From Desulfobacteraceae bacterium (GTDB taxonomy: Bacteria; Desulfobacterota; Desulfobacteria; Desulfobacterales; Desulfosalsimonadaceae): 11,967 nucleotides of DNA. Both the position numbers and the translations under genes were made by a program. Below, piece by piece: positions 1 to 7,024 of the stretch. A model generated the notes under the pieces. The model saw only the letters and a list, made by a program, of their open reading frames with translations. It was not told the origin of the DNA and ran no database searches. Numbering within the stretch: position 1 is the first letter of the stretch; every line of letters begins with the position of its first letter. The stretch is taken from contig JAGGYV010000004.1 of assembly GCA_021162325.1 (NCBI GenBank), forward strand, positions 1-11,967, written 5' to 3'.

Positions 1-62
1 ATCAAACCACATTCGGAAAAAATCATCAGGGTACATATCATTAAAATAAATTTAATTCGCAT
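1..62 (-). CDS. 5' end of a secreted protein gene, probably CpoB/YbgF (partial)
   Basis: An open reading frame starts with ATG at 62-60 on the minus strand and runs off the left edge. The 20 visible residues (MRIKFILMICTLMIFSECGL) have a short basic start and a hydrophobic core, as in a Sec signal peptide. C18 could be a lipidation site, but Glu at -1 is atypical of a lipobox. AAGAG lies 9 nt upstream. An in-frame ATG at 71-69 is an alternative start but leaves no room for that ribosome site. The gene follows pal on the same strand, where cpoB/ybgF normally sits in Tol-Pal operons. The identity is inferred from position and the signal peptide only; no TPR or coiled-coil part is visible. Confidence 0.45.
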   Translation of the reverse strand, partial: MRIKFILMICTLMIFSECGL

Positions 63-118
63 ATCTGACATCTCTTGCTTTATTACAGGTACCCGACTTG
101 ATGGAAATTAACAATTAT

Positions 119-300
119 CTAACCCGGATAAACCGAAAAAGTTAAAAGTGAACTAAAGTTTGAAGTGAGCTAAAGTTATGGTTAATACCTTCGGCATTTT
201 TATTTTAAAATTTTCATTTTCATTTTTATTTTAAAAATGATCGCGCCTTTTGCGCAGTCCATAACTTTAGGCACTTTAGATCACTTTAGTCACTTCACAC
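119..300 (+). repeat. Full-length copy of a palindromic intergenic repeat (copy 1)
   Basis: This fills most of the 303-nt gap between pal and the left-edge gene. The left arm has two units of the form AGTGANCTAAAGT (147-159 and 164-176). The right arm carries three degenerate units of the same kind on the opposite strand (about 259-296). The arms share the perfect 12-bp inverted match CTAAAGTTATGG (170-181) / CCATAACTTTAG (259-270). The centre holds an imperfect hairpin (184-198, one mismatch) and a GCGC-CTTTT-GCGC dyad (243-255). Positions 119-200 match 2570-2489 on the other strand at 78 of 82 bases. No ORF is present, so it resembles a non-autonomous mobile or REP-like element. The remaining 301-365 shows only A-rich sequence. 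Confidence 0.85.
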
Positions 301-365
301 GTTTTGAGTTTTAAAAATAGTTTGCCAAAAAAACACAAAAATAAAAGATAAAAACCTAAACCGTA

Positions 366-956
366 TTAATTTTGGATTTTAAAATGTGCCCGTCGATTCT
401 TGGCCCAGGCGCTTTCATTGTTGCCAAAATCAACCGGACGTTCTTCTCCGTAACTGACCGTACTTAATCGAGAGGTGCTGATACCGGTATTTATCAAAAA
501 CATTTTGACACTCTGAGCACGTCTTTGGCCCAGGGCAACATTATACTCTTCAGTACCTCTTTCATCACAATGCCCTTCAATCAAAATAGATGCACCGGAA
601 TTTTCTCTAAGCCATGCAACTTTCTGCTTGAGAACCATCCGGGCATTTGAAGTAAGCGTAACATCATCAAAATTGAAATAAACATCCGCATTCACAAACT
701 TCATTCGGGCTTCTTCTTTAACCCTAACGGCTTCCTGCTCCTGAAGGCGCTGAGCTTCCAGCTCTTCTTCAGCCAAGGATTGGGCGGCATCCCCAGCCTG
801 GGCCTGATCAACTGCAGTGCTGACTTCTGTTTCAGAAGGATACTGTTCCATGGGATCCAGACGAGACTTTTTCTTGGAGCATGACGATACTGTCACTAAA
901 AAGCCAACCATGAAGATGACCCATCCAATTTTAAAACAAATATTACGTTTTTTCAT
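366..956 (-). CDS. pal: Pal, peptidoglycan-associated outer-membrane lipoprotein
   Basis: Pal anchors the outer membrane to peptidoglycan and is pulled on by TolA/TolB at the division site. The 196-residue protein has a lipoprotein signal ending in the lipobox VSSC, so C26 is the expected lipidated residue. A Glu/Gln/Arg-rich linker follows (about 55-86), then an OmpA-like domain from about residue 90 to the end. That domain shows EGHCDERG (127-134), ALGQRRA (141-147) and the late NRR (187-189), the diaminopimelate-binding signature of the family. AGGAG sits 6 nt before the ATG, and the length is normal for the family. It lies 101 nt downstream of tolB on the same strand. Identification is secure. 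Confidence 0.96.
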   Translation of the reverse strand: MKKRNICFKIGWVIFMVGFLVTVSSCSKKKSRLDPMEQYPSETEVSTAVDQAQAGDAAQSLAEEELEAQRLQEQEAVRVKEEARMKFVNADVYFNFDDVTLTSNARMVLKQKVAWLRENSGASILIEGHCDERGTEEYNVALGQRRAQSVKMFLINTGISTSRLSTVSYGEERPVDFGNNESAWAKNRRAHFKIQN

Positions 957-1057
957 GTTGCTCTCCTAATTAAATATTAAATTCATTAATTATTTACAGT
1001 ACCGAATATTTAAAAATTTCTCCCATATACTACTAACTAATAGACCCTGTCTTTTAT

Positions 1058-2404
1058 CTAGTACGCTTTAAATGAAGGCGACCACGCCGGGTCTGTCTGC
1101 TCCCCGGAATGTTTCAGCAACGCCCGCTGATCCGTCCCGGATGCGGTCATGACATAAATACGGGATTTCCCCGTACGCGTCGAACTAAATACAATCAAAC
1201 TCCCATCCGGCGACCATGAAGGCGACTCATTACTGCCGGCATCCCGGGTTAACTGATTTAAATCCCTGCCATCCGTATTAATAACAAAAATATTGCTCCG
1301 GCCGTTTTCCATACCGGAATAAACAATCCGATCTCCCGTCGGCGACCAGTCCGGCTGCGTATTGTACTTCCCTTCATAGGTCAGACGTTTGACCGCCCCT
1401 GTATCCAGACGTTGAATAAAAATTTGCGGATTGCCAAACCGATTGGAAACAAACGCCATCTTTTTAGCGTCAGACGAAAACGTCGGAGAAACATCGATGC
1501 CCCAATTTTTAGTTAACCTTTTATCAATTTTTCCGCTTTCGGTCAAAAGATATATTTCTTCATCTCCTTCAAAGGACAAAGTAGCGCTCATTTGTTTTTT
1601 GCCGGGTATCCATACCGGTGTAATGTTCATCCCGTTAAATGAAATCCTTTTTTCCGTTTTATCACGAAGGTGTTTGATAAAAATTTCCGGTTTGTCATTC
1701 TTGTACGAAGTATACGCGATAGATGAACCATCCGGGGACCAGGCCGGAAATAAGGTTAAAGATTTTGTCTGTGTCACCTGTTTTATGTCATAGCCGTCAA
1801 ACTCACAGGTAAAAATTTCCTTGTTTCCTGTCGTCTTGGAGACAAAGGCGATCATGCTTTCATAGACGCCTCGTTTTCCCGTTAACCGATAAACCATTTC
1901 ACTGCAGAATCGAAGCGCTATTTTTCGCTGATCATCAAGCCGTCCCTTGTAGCGTTTGCCAAAAAACAGTTCCGATTTAAACGTATCAAACAATCGAAAT
2001 TCAATTTGAAGCTGTTCGTCTTTTATGGTTACCCCGCCGGTAATCAGCAACTCAGCACCAATATCCGTCCAGTTGTCAAAATTTATTTTAGGGCCGGTAA
2101 TCCCTTTCACCTGAAGATCTTCTAAAAATGCCTCGCGATCAATCATTTTAAAATAACCGGTAAACGTAAGAAATTCATTAACCAGATCAGATGCTGTAAC
2201 CAAAATCTCTTTTCCTGCGGATTCTTCAGACAAGGATTTAAAGACAGGAACGGCCACGGGAATTTTATTTAAAAACGGATCACTGATTTTAATATAATCA
2301 TACTCCGCAAAACAACATTGGGGCCTGAGAAACAAGCCTGTCAGGAGCACATAACCCATCAGAATAATAATATTAAATAATTTAATTGTCATACGTTGTA
2401 CCAT
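1058..2404 (-). CDS. tolB: TolB, periplasmic beta-propeller of the Tol-Pal system
   Basis: TolB is the periplasmic partner that binds Pal and is contacted by TolA. The 448-residue product has a signal peptide (hydrophobic core about 8-26, likely cut after CCFA at residue 33). A TolB N-terminal domain follows to about 175, then a six-bladed propeller with PD40-type repeats: AWSPDG (221-226), TFSSDA (308-313), PDWSPTG (351-357), PSWSPDG (395-401) and a closing PAWSPS (439-444). No clear Shine-Dalgarno precedes either the ATG at 2404 or the in-frame ATG at codon 5 (2392), so the exact start is uncertain. Repeat copy 2 occupies most of the gap from tolA. The stop codon is TAG. Confidence 0.95.
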   Translation of the reverse strand: MVQRMTIKLFNIIILMGYVLLTGLFLRPQCCFAEYDYIKISDPFLNKIPVAVPVFKSLSEESAGKEILVTASDLVNEFLTFTGYFKMIDREAFLEDLQVKGITGPKINFDNWTDIGAELLITGGVTIKDEQLQIEFRLFDTFKSELFFGKRYKGRLDDQRKIALRFCSEMVYRLTGKRGVYESMIAFVSKTTGNKEIFTCEFDGYDIKQVTQTKSLTLFPAWSPDGSSIAYTSYKNDKPEIFIKHLRDKTEKRISFNGMNITPVWIPGKKQMSATLSFEGDEEIYLLTESGKIDKRLTKNWGIDVSPTFSSDAKKMAFVSNRFGNPQIFIQRLDTGAVKRLTYEGKYNTQPDWSPTGDRIVYSGMENGRSNIFVINTDGRDLNQLTRDAGSNESPSWSPDGSLIVFSSTRTGKSRIYVMTASGTDQRALLKHSGEQTDPAWSPSFKAY

Positions 2405-2446
2405 TGACTTAAAATAATTATAAAAACAATTTTTTCAAAATTTAAG

Positions 2447-2570
2447 TGGACTGCGCTAAACGCACGATCATTTTTAACATAAAAATTGAAAATGCCGAAG
2501 GCATTAACCATGACTTTAGCTCACTTCAAACTTTAGTTCACTTTTAACTTTTCCGGTTTATCCGGATTAG
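2447..2570 (-). repeat. Truncated inverted copy of the intergenic repeat (copy 2)
   Basis: Read on the minus strand, 2570-2489 matches 119-200 at 78 of 82 positions, and all four differences are transitions. A distal block, 2477-2447, matches 231-261 at 28 of 31. The middle is shorter here, and the right arm of AGTGANCTAAAGT units present in copy 1 is missing. One end abuts the tolA stop codon (2572-2574) almost exactly. It lies in opposite orientation to copy 1, so the two enclose tolB and pal. Like copy 1, it has no coding potential. Confidence 0.85.
2491..2505 (-). terminator. Short hairpin between tolA and tolB, possible attenuator
   Basis: On the minus strand, AATGCC-TTC-GGCATT forms a perfect 6-bp stem with a 3-nt loop. 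A T-rich stretch follows (TTCAATTTTTA). It belongs to repeat copy 2 and sits 66 nt past the tolA stop, so it could partly terminate or process the message inside the operon. The stem is short and the U-tract is interrupted; strong termination is unlikely. Confidence 0.35.
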
Positions 2571-2571
2571 G

Positions 2572-3501
2572 TTAATGCAAACCGGAAGGCGTAAACCCAA
2601 GGACCAGATGATAATAGGCAAATCCTGCTGGCAGCGGGGGCAGCGGATTGGATTTCATAACCGTTCTATAAGCGGAATTATCTAAATATTCATTGCCGGA
2701 ACGCTTTTCAAACCACACATCGGTAATGGCACCGTCCGGCAAAACTTTTATGACCAATCGACTTTCCAGCCCCTTGGTTTCTCCGGCCAGTTTCTCGGAA
2801 AACACCCAGTTATTCTTCATACGAACCGATACTTCCGCCTGGAAAATTTCAATCTGGGAAAAATCCTTCGGATACGCGTTGCCGGAACTAACAGAAGCGG
2901 ATGTTGACCGTGACGGTTTATCCGTTTGGCTTTGAACCTCTTTTTTCAAACTTTCAATTCGATCTGACACCGATTTTGGATGAGATGCTTCTGATTCTTT
3001 TTTAATTCTTTTTACTGCAGTTTGAAGGACTCGCGCCGTATCAATCTTCTTTTTTTTCAGCGGTTTTTTAATTTTCTTATTTTTTTTGGGTTTTTCTACA
3101 ACATAATCGGACAAATTCTTTTTCTTTTGCAACCCTTTTTTAACCGGCAGGGTTTTCGGCTGACTGCGAACAGGCATTTTTGCTATTTTATCAATCAGCT
3201 GATCAGAAGGGTCTATCGGCACTTTAGAAACCGGGGGAGTGACAAAAACATCTTCAACTTTTGCCGGAGGCAGCGGTGTTTCCGGGTTAAACGCCAGAAG
3301 ATCAACATTAATGACAGACGGCAATTCAATCCGCCGATCAAATGAAGTGGGGAGATGAACAAACGTGACCAAAGCAAAAATAAATATATGACTGATAAAC
3401 GATATAAGCGCGAAAATCAAAAAATTTTGAATTTGATTGTCAATATCGTCACCTATTAAAACCGGCTGTATCATTGATTGGTATCGTTTTTTATGAGTCA
3501 A
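2572..3501 (-). CDS. tolA: TolA-like / TonB C-terminal domain protein
   Basis: TolA transmits proton-motive energy from TolQR across the periplasm to TolB/Pal. The 309-residue product has one membrane helix (about 27-49) after a short cytoplasmic start. A Pro-rich stretch follows, then a very Lys-rich linker (about 121-168) and a TonB-type C-terminal domain from about 218 to the end (LPDGAITDVW at 254-263, NPLPPLP at 285-291). This is shorter than E. coli TolA, as often seen outside Gammaproteobacteria. The listed start is a TTG six bases after the tolR stop and in the same frame. An in-frame ATG at codon 10 (3474) is the alternative; neither has a visible ribosome site, so translation is probably coupled to tolR. 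Position in the operon makes TolA more likely than TonB. Confidence 0.88.
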   Translation of the reverse strand: MTHKKRYQSMIQPVLIGDDIDNQIQNFLIFALISFISHIFIFALVTFVHLPTSFDRRIELPSVINVDLLAFNPETPLPPAKVEDVFVTPPVSKVPIDPSDQLIDKIAKMPVRSQPKTLPVKKGLQKKKNLSDYVVEKPKKNKKIKKPLKKKKIDTARVLQTAVKRIKKESEASHPKSVSDRIESLKKEVQSQTDKPSRSTSASVSSGNAYPKDFSQIEIFQAEVSVRMKNNWVFSEKLAGETKGLESRLVIKVLPDGAITDVWFEKRSGNEYLDNSAYRTVMKSNPLPPLPAGFAYYHLVLGFTPSGLH

Positions 3502-3507
3502 TAATGA

Positions 3508-3936
3508 TTAACTTTTAGATTCAGTGTTTTCCAGCGGCAAGGTCACCATTCCGAGTTTTTCAACGCCGGCACCCTTGATCTCAGACATGACTCTAACGAC
3601 GGTTCCGTAAGGGATATTTTTATCTGCTTTAAGAAAAATATTCTTATTCGTTCGATTTTCAAAAATTTTGGCCAGCTTTTCCTTTAAAAAGTCAATCCCC
3701 ACTTCATAATCATTGATCAGAATTTTATTGTTTTTATCTATCGTTACAATCAACTGATCTTCATCAGAAGCAATATTGTCCGTATTTTCAGTTTCCGGAA
3801 GCGAAACATTTACCCCCTGAACCATCATCGGGGCGGTCACCATAAAAATAATCAGCAGAACCAGCATAACATCAACAAACGGGGTAACATTTATCTCAGA
3901 CATCAATATGTCATTGTTATTACGACCAAGTGCCAT
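3508..3936 (-). CDS. tolR: TolR, ExbD/TolR family proton-channel subunit
   Basis: TolR pairs with TolQ in the inner membrane to harvest proton-motive force. The 142-residue product starts with a short cytoplasmic segment ending in EINVTPF, followed by one membrane helix (about 20-38). D22 in PFVDVML is the conserved membrane aspartate of ExbD/TolR, which takes part in proton transfer. The rest is a small periplasmic domain (about 60-135). AGAGG lies 7 nt before the ATG. The read-through TolQ tail would overlap the first 17 bases of this gene, as adjacent tolQ and tolR reading frames often do. Length and motif are normal for the family. Confidence 0.96.
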   Translation of the reverse strand: MALGRNNNDILMSEINVTPFVDVMLVLLIIFMVTAPMMVQGVNVSLPETENTDNIASDEDQLIVTIDKNNKILINDYEVGIDFLKEKLAKIFENRTNKNIFLKADKNIPYGTVVRVMSEIKGAGVEKLGMVTLPLENTESKS

Positions 3937-4021
3937 TCTTAACCTCTTGGGATAAAATCAAATCTCTTTCAATAATATTTAAAAAATCGGATGAAAAACT
4001 ATCCAGTTCAGATTCAATAAT
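3920..4021 (-). other. Conserved TolQ C-terminal tail lying beyond an in-frame UGA
   Basis: In the same frame as tolQ, directly after the UGA at 4024-4022, the minus strand reads IIESELDSFSSDFLNIIER and then a short variable end (DLILSQEVKNGTWS). It stops at TAA 3922-3920, inside the tolR start region. From memory of TolQ proteins, this is the usual cytoplasmic C-terminal helix, so the segment has stayed coding. With the UGA read as an amino acid, TolQ would be 247 residues. A single C-to-T change in CGA, or A-to-T in AGA, would create the UGA from an arginine codon; that origin is inferred. Confidence 0.8.
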
Positions 4022-4663
4022 TCATATCTTCTGGATAAAATAATTATAGGCAATAACCGCCGGGATGGCCACGGCCAATCCCCCGGCTGTCGCAACCAGG
4101 GCTTCCGATATTCCCGGAGCAACCGCTGCAATACTGGCGGCGCCTTTTTGATAGGCAATACTGTGAAAGGAATTCATAATCCCCCATACGGTTCCGAACA
4201 ACCCGATAAAGGGTGCCGTGTTCCCGGTTGTTGCCAGAAACGGCACCATCTGGATCAGGCGGATACTTTCCGTATTGCTTGAACGATGCAAAGCCCGCTT
4301 AACATTTTCAAACCCCTTGACGCCTTCATCCCGGGAAATCTGTTTTTTATTCCCTATGTTTTCACGGGGAAGCCCCTCCGTATAAATCTTTCTCAACTCA
4401 AGATATGCGATGCGAAAAGCCCGCGCAATGGGGCTAAACTGTAGCCCTTTTGCCCTGGAAAACGCATCTGAAAAATCTTTGGACTTCCAGAAATACTCAA
4501 CAAAAAACGCGGATTCTTTATACGCTTTTCGGATTTGAAAATACTTGATCAGAATAATCGCCCAGGAAGCAACTGAAAACAAAAACAACAACAGCATTAC
4601 AAACTGAACCATTAAACCGGCGTTTAATATCATATGAATGACATCAAGCCTTTCAGAAACCAT
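4022..4663 (-). CDS. tolQ: TolQ, MotA/TolQ/ExbB proton-channel subunit, ending early at UGA
   Basis: TolQ forms the inner-membrane proton channel with TolR and drives TolA. The 213-residue reading frame has three predicted membrane helices, at about 16-38, 139-163 and 185-207. A cytoplasmic loop lies between the first two. The family motif GLFGTVWGIM is at 154-163, and the APGISEALVATAGG stretch opens the third helix region. The frame ends at UGA just after helix 3, about 30 residues short of typical TolQ; the missing tail is still encoded downstream. All channel helices are retained, so the short form might still work. GGGAG lies 10 nt before the ATG. This is the first gene of the tol cluster on the minus strand. 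Family assignment is firm; the true C-terminus is not. Confidence 0.92.
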   Translation of the reverse strand: MVSERLDVIHMILNAGLMVQFVMLLLFLFSVASWAIILIKYFQIRKAYKESAFFVEYFWKSKDFSDAFSRAKGLQFSPIARAFRIAYLELRKIYTEGLPRENIGNKKQISRDEGVKGFENVKRALHRSSNTESIRLIQMVPFLATTGNTAPFIGLFGTVWGIMNSFHSIAYQKGAASIAAVAPGISEALVATAGGLAVAIPAVIAYNYFIQKI

Positions 4664-4689
4664 AAGAAGGAGTCTCCCATTCCATTAAA

Positions 4690-4718
4690 ATAATTGCCCG
4701 TCGCACCCGAAATCGCAA
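4690..4718 (-). promoter_or_regulatory. Weak candidate promoter for tolQ
   Basis: On the minus strand, TTGCGA (4718-4713) and AATTAT (4695-4690) are 17 nt apart. Each matches four of six sigma-70 consensus bases. They lie just upstream of the tolQ ribosome site and downstream of the groEL terminator. This is a weak match with no independent support. Confidence 0.25.
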
Positions 4719-4744
4719 TCTTCTTTTACGTTTTATCATAACTG

Positions 4745-4863
4745 CTCAGGTAGATAGGCTATAGGCTGAGGGTAAATAGGACAGGCGGAATAAGCTGTTT
4801 TTTTTAAAATAATTTATTCAGACAGCCCTTCAGCCTAAACCCCTTCAGTCTAGCCAACCTGAG
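4745..4863. repeat. Degenerate long palindrome between groEL and tolQ
   Basis: The arms CTCAGGT (4745-4751) and ACCTGAG (4857-4863) are a perfect 7-bp inverted match. Inside them, AGGCTGAGGG (4763-4772) faces CCCTTCAGCCT (4826-4836), and GAATAA (4788-4793) faces TTATTC (4814-4819). Shorter variants of GACTGAAGGG also occur in the right arm. The structure suggests an old palindromic repeat or miniature element. It is unrelated in sequence to the repeat at 119-300. Together with the groEL terminator it is the main content of the 393-nt gap 4664-5056; I see no gene there. Confidence 0.5.
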
Positions 4864-4978
4864 TCGTTCCGTTTTATCTCCATTGCGTACACGCGCAAAA
4901 AAAAATTATCAAACAAAAGCTATCCGACAACGCGTAAAGTGTCAAGTCAAATGGTTCGGCCGTTTACATACAAAAAGA

Positions 4979-5020
4979 TTAAATAAAAATGCCTTCATGC
5001 ATTGCTGCATGAAGGCATTT
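4979..5020 (-). terminator. groEL intrinsic terminator
   Basis: A perfect 15-bp stem (4987-5001 with 5006-5020) has the 4-nt loop TTGC on the plus strand. Reading on the minus strand, the stem runs into TTTTTATTT. It begins 36 nt past the groEL stop codon. The plus-strand side is followed by A residues, so it should act only for groEL. It separates chaperonin transcription from the tol operon. Confidence 0.9.
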
Positions 5021-5056
5021 AAAAAATATATCATAAAAAACGGGATCAGGGATGGG

Positions 5057-6715
5057 TTACATCATACCGCCCATTCCGCCCATACCGCCCATTCCGCCGC
5101 CGGGCATTCCACCAGGCATTCCACCACCACCTTCATTTTCAGAAGGTTTTTCAGCGATCATGGCTTCAGTGGTAAGCATAAGAGAAGCAACGCTTCCGGC
5201 ATTTTGCAGCGCAAACCGGACAACTTTTGTCGGATCAATAACTCCGGCTTCAATCAGGTCTTCATAGGTATTCGTATCCGCATTGTAACCGACAGCGCCT
5301 TCAGAATTTTTGACCTTGTCAATCACAACAGATCCTTCATTACCGGCATTATCGGCAATCTGGCGCAGAGGCGCTTCAATCGCGCGCATAACAACTTTTA
5401 CACCCAGTTTCTGCTCTGCTTTGATCTTAATTTTTTCCAAAGCGTCAAGACAACGAATCAGAGCAACACCACCACCCGGTACGATGCCTTCTTCAACAGC
5501 CGCACGGGTTGCATTTAATGCATCCTCAACCCTTGCTTTCTTTTCTTTCATTTCCGTTTCCGTGGCTGCCCCCACATTAATCACGGCAACACCGCCGATC
5601 AATTTGGCCAGACGTTCCTGAAGTTTTTCACGATCATAATCAGACGTGGTTTCTTCAACCTGTGCCCGGATCTGTTTTACCCGGCCTTCAAGAGCGGCTC
5701 TATCACCGGCACCATCAACGATGGTTGTATTATCCTTGTCAATAGTGATACTCTTGGCATGTCCCAGATCATCAATCGTAATATTTTCAAGCTTGATGCC
5801 AACATCTTCACAAATAACCTGACCGCCGGTAAGGACCGAAACATCTTCCAGCATGGCTTTTCTTCTATCACCAAAACCCGGTGCTTTCACTGCGGCAACA
5901 TTTAATGTGCCTCTTAATTTATTAACAACCAGTGTTGCCAGAGCTTCGCCTTCAATATCTTCAGCAATAATCAGCAACGGCCTGCCCATTTTTGAAATTT
6001 GTTCCAGAATCGGCAGCAAGTCCTTCATGTTACTGATTTTCTTTTCATGAATCAGAATATACGGATCGCTGAGATTGACTGTCATCTTTTCTGAATCTGT
6101 CACAAAATAAGGAGAAATATAGCCACGGTCGAACTGCATACCTTCAACCACATCCAGACTGGTTTCCATTGACTTGGCTTCTTCAACGGTAATAACGCCT
6201 TCTTTACCAACCTTGTCCATTGCTTCGGCAATAATATTACCAATGGTTTCATCGTTATTGGCAGAAATCGTTCCGATTTGTGCAATTTCACGCTGATCGG
6301 TCGTTGATCGACTGATCTTGACAAGTTCCTTCACGGCAACTTCAATTGCCTTATCAATACCGCGCTTGATTGACATGGGATTGTTGCCTGCCGCAACCAA
6401 TTTTAAACCTTCTTCATAAATGGAACGGGCCAGAATAGTCGCAGTGGTAGTCCCATCACCGGCCATATCACTTGTTTTACTGGCAACTTCCTTAACCATC
6501 TGGGCGCCCATGTTTTCAAACTTATCGTCAAGTTCCATCTCTTTGGCAACGGTAACACCGTCTTTGGTAACTGTCGGGGAACCCCATGATTTATCAATAA
6601 CAACATTCCGGCCCCGGGGGCCCAGGGTAACCGCCACTGCGTCAGCTAACTGCTGTACGCCACTAAGCATTTTTTCACGGGCCTTGGCACCGTATTTAAT
6701 TTCTTTTGAACTCAT
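5057..6715 (-). CDS. groEL: GroEL, 60-kDa chaperonin
   Basis: GroEL forms the ATP-driven double-ring folding chamber capped by GroES in the cytoplasm. From the ATG at 6715 the product is 552 residues. It shows LGPRGRNVV (31-39), the ATPase motif GDGTTTA with D87 at the same number as E. coli GroEL, AAVEEGIVPGGG in the second half, and a Gly/Met-rich tail ending GGMGGMM. An in-frame ATG at 6721 would add two residues. It lies only 3 nt from GGAGG, whereas 6715 lies at 9 nt, so the later start is preferred. groES is just upstream with a short gap, forming the usual groESL pair. Sequence and length are typical. Confidence 0.97.
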   Translation of the reverse strand: MSSKEIKYGAKAREKMLSGVQQLADAVAVTLGPRGRNVVIDKSWGSPTVTKDGVTVAKEMELDDKFENMGAQMVKEVASKTSDMAGDGTTTATILARSIYEEGLKLVAAGNNPMSIKRGIDKAIEVAVKELVKISRSTTDQREIAQIGTISANNDETIGNIIAEAMDKVGKEGVITVEEAKSMETSLDVVEGMQFDRGYISPYFVTDSEKMTVNLSDPYILIHEKKISNMKDLLPILEQISKMGRPLLIIAEDIEGEALATLVVNKLRGTLNVAAVKAPGFGDRRKAMLEDVSVLTGGQVICEDVGIKLENITIDDLGHAKSITIDKDNTTIVDGAGDRAALEGRVKQIRAQVEETTSDYDREKLQERLAKLIGGVAVINVGAATETEMKEKKARVEDALNATRAAVEEGIVPGGGVALIRCLDALEKIKIKAEQKLGVKVVMRAIEAPLRQIADNAGNEGSVVIDKVKNSEGAVGYNADTNTYEDLIEAGVIDPTKVVRFALQNAGSVASLMLTTEAMIAEKPSENEGGGGMPGGMPGGGMGGMGGMGGMM

Positions 6716-6736
6716 GATCATTAACCTCCAATTCGT

Positions 6737-7024
6737 TTATTCAATTATTCCTAGGATATCGTCTTCACGCATGATTAAGTGCTCTTCATCATTGATCTTA
6801 ACGTCTGTACCGGCATACTTGGCAAATAAAACACGGTCACCTTTTTTAACATCCAGTGCGACCAGCTTACCGTCATCCCCCCGTTTACCGTTACCAACTG
6901 CCACAACAACGCCTTCAGCGGGTTTTTCTTTTGCGCTATCAGGAATAATGATTCCGCCCTTGGTCTTTGATTCCTCTTCAACCCGTTTAACCAGAATTCG
7001 ATCCTGCAATGGTCTGATTTTCAT
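6737..7024 (-). CDS. groES: GroES, 10-kDa co-chaperonin
   Basis: GroES is the heptameric lid of the GroEL chamber. From the ATG at 7024 it has 95 residues, the usual length, starting MKIRPLQDRILVKR. The mobile-loop region SKTKGGIIIPDSA (about 19-31) contains the GroEL-contacting hydrophobic triplet III, and the protein ends with a beta strand containing DILGIIE. The frame stays open upstream to an ATG at 7063, but AGGAG 10 nt before 7024 and family alignment favour the shorter form. No CIRCE (HrcA) inverted repeat is visible in the 153 nt upstream. The TA-rich tract near 7103-7113 has no convincing -35 partner. Transcription may come from the promoter ahead of the zinc-ribbon gene. Confidence 0.97.
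   Translation of the reverse strand: MKIRPLQDRILVKRVEEESKTKGGIIIPDSAKEKPAEGVVVAVGNGKRGDDGKLVALDVKKGDRVLFAKYAGTDVKINDEEHLIMREDDILGIIE

Noticed and set aside
4022..4024. UGA in tolQ as a selenocysteine codon
   Set aside because: No convincing SECIS hairpin with a GU-type loop follows, TolQ is not redox-active, and the neighbouring position is expected to be basic. Kept only as an unlikely option in the finding.
4883..5518. Plus-strand open frame of 211 codons overlapping the groEL 3' end
   Set aside because: Antisense shadow of groEL: its His/Ser-rich repeats mirror the Gly/Met tail codons, it runs through the groEL terminator hairpin, and it matches no family I know.
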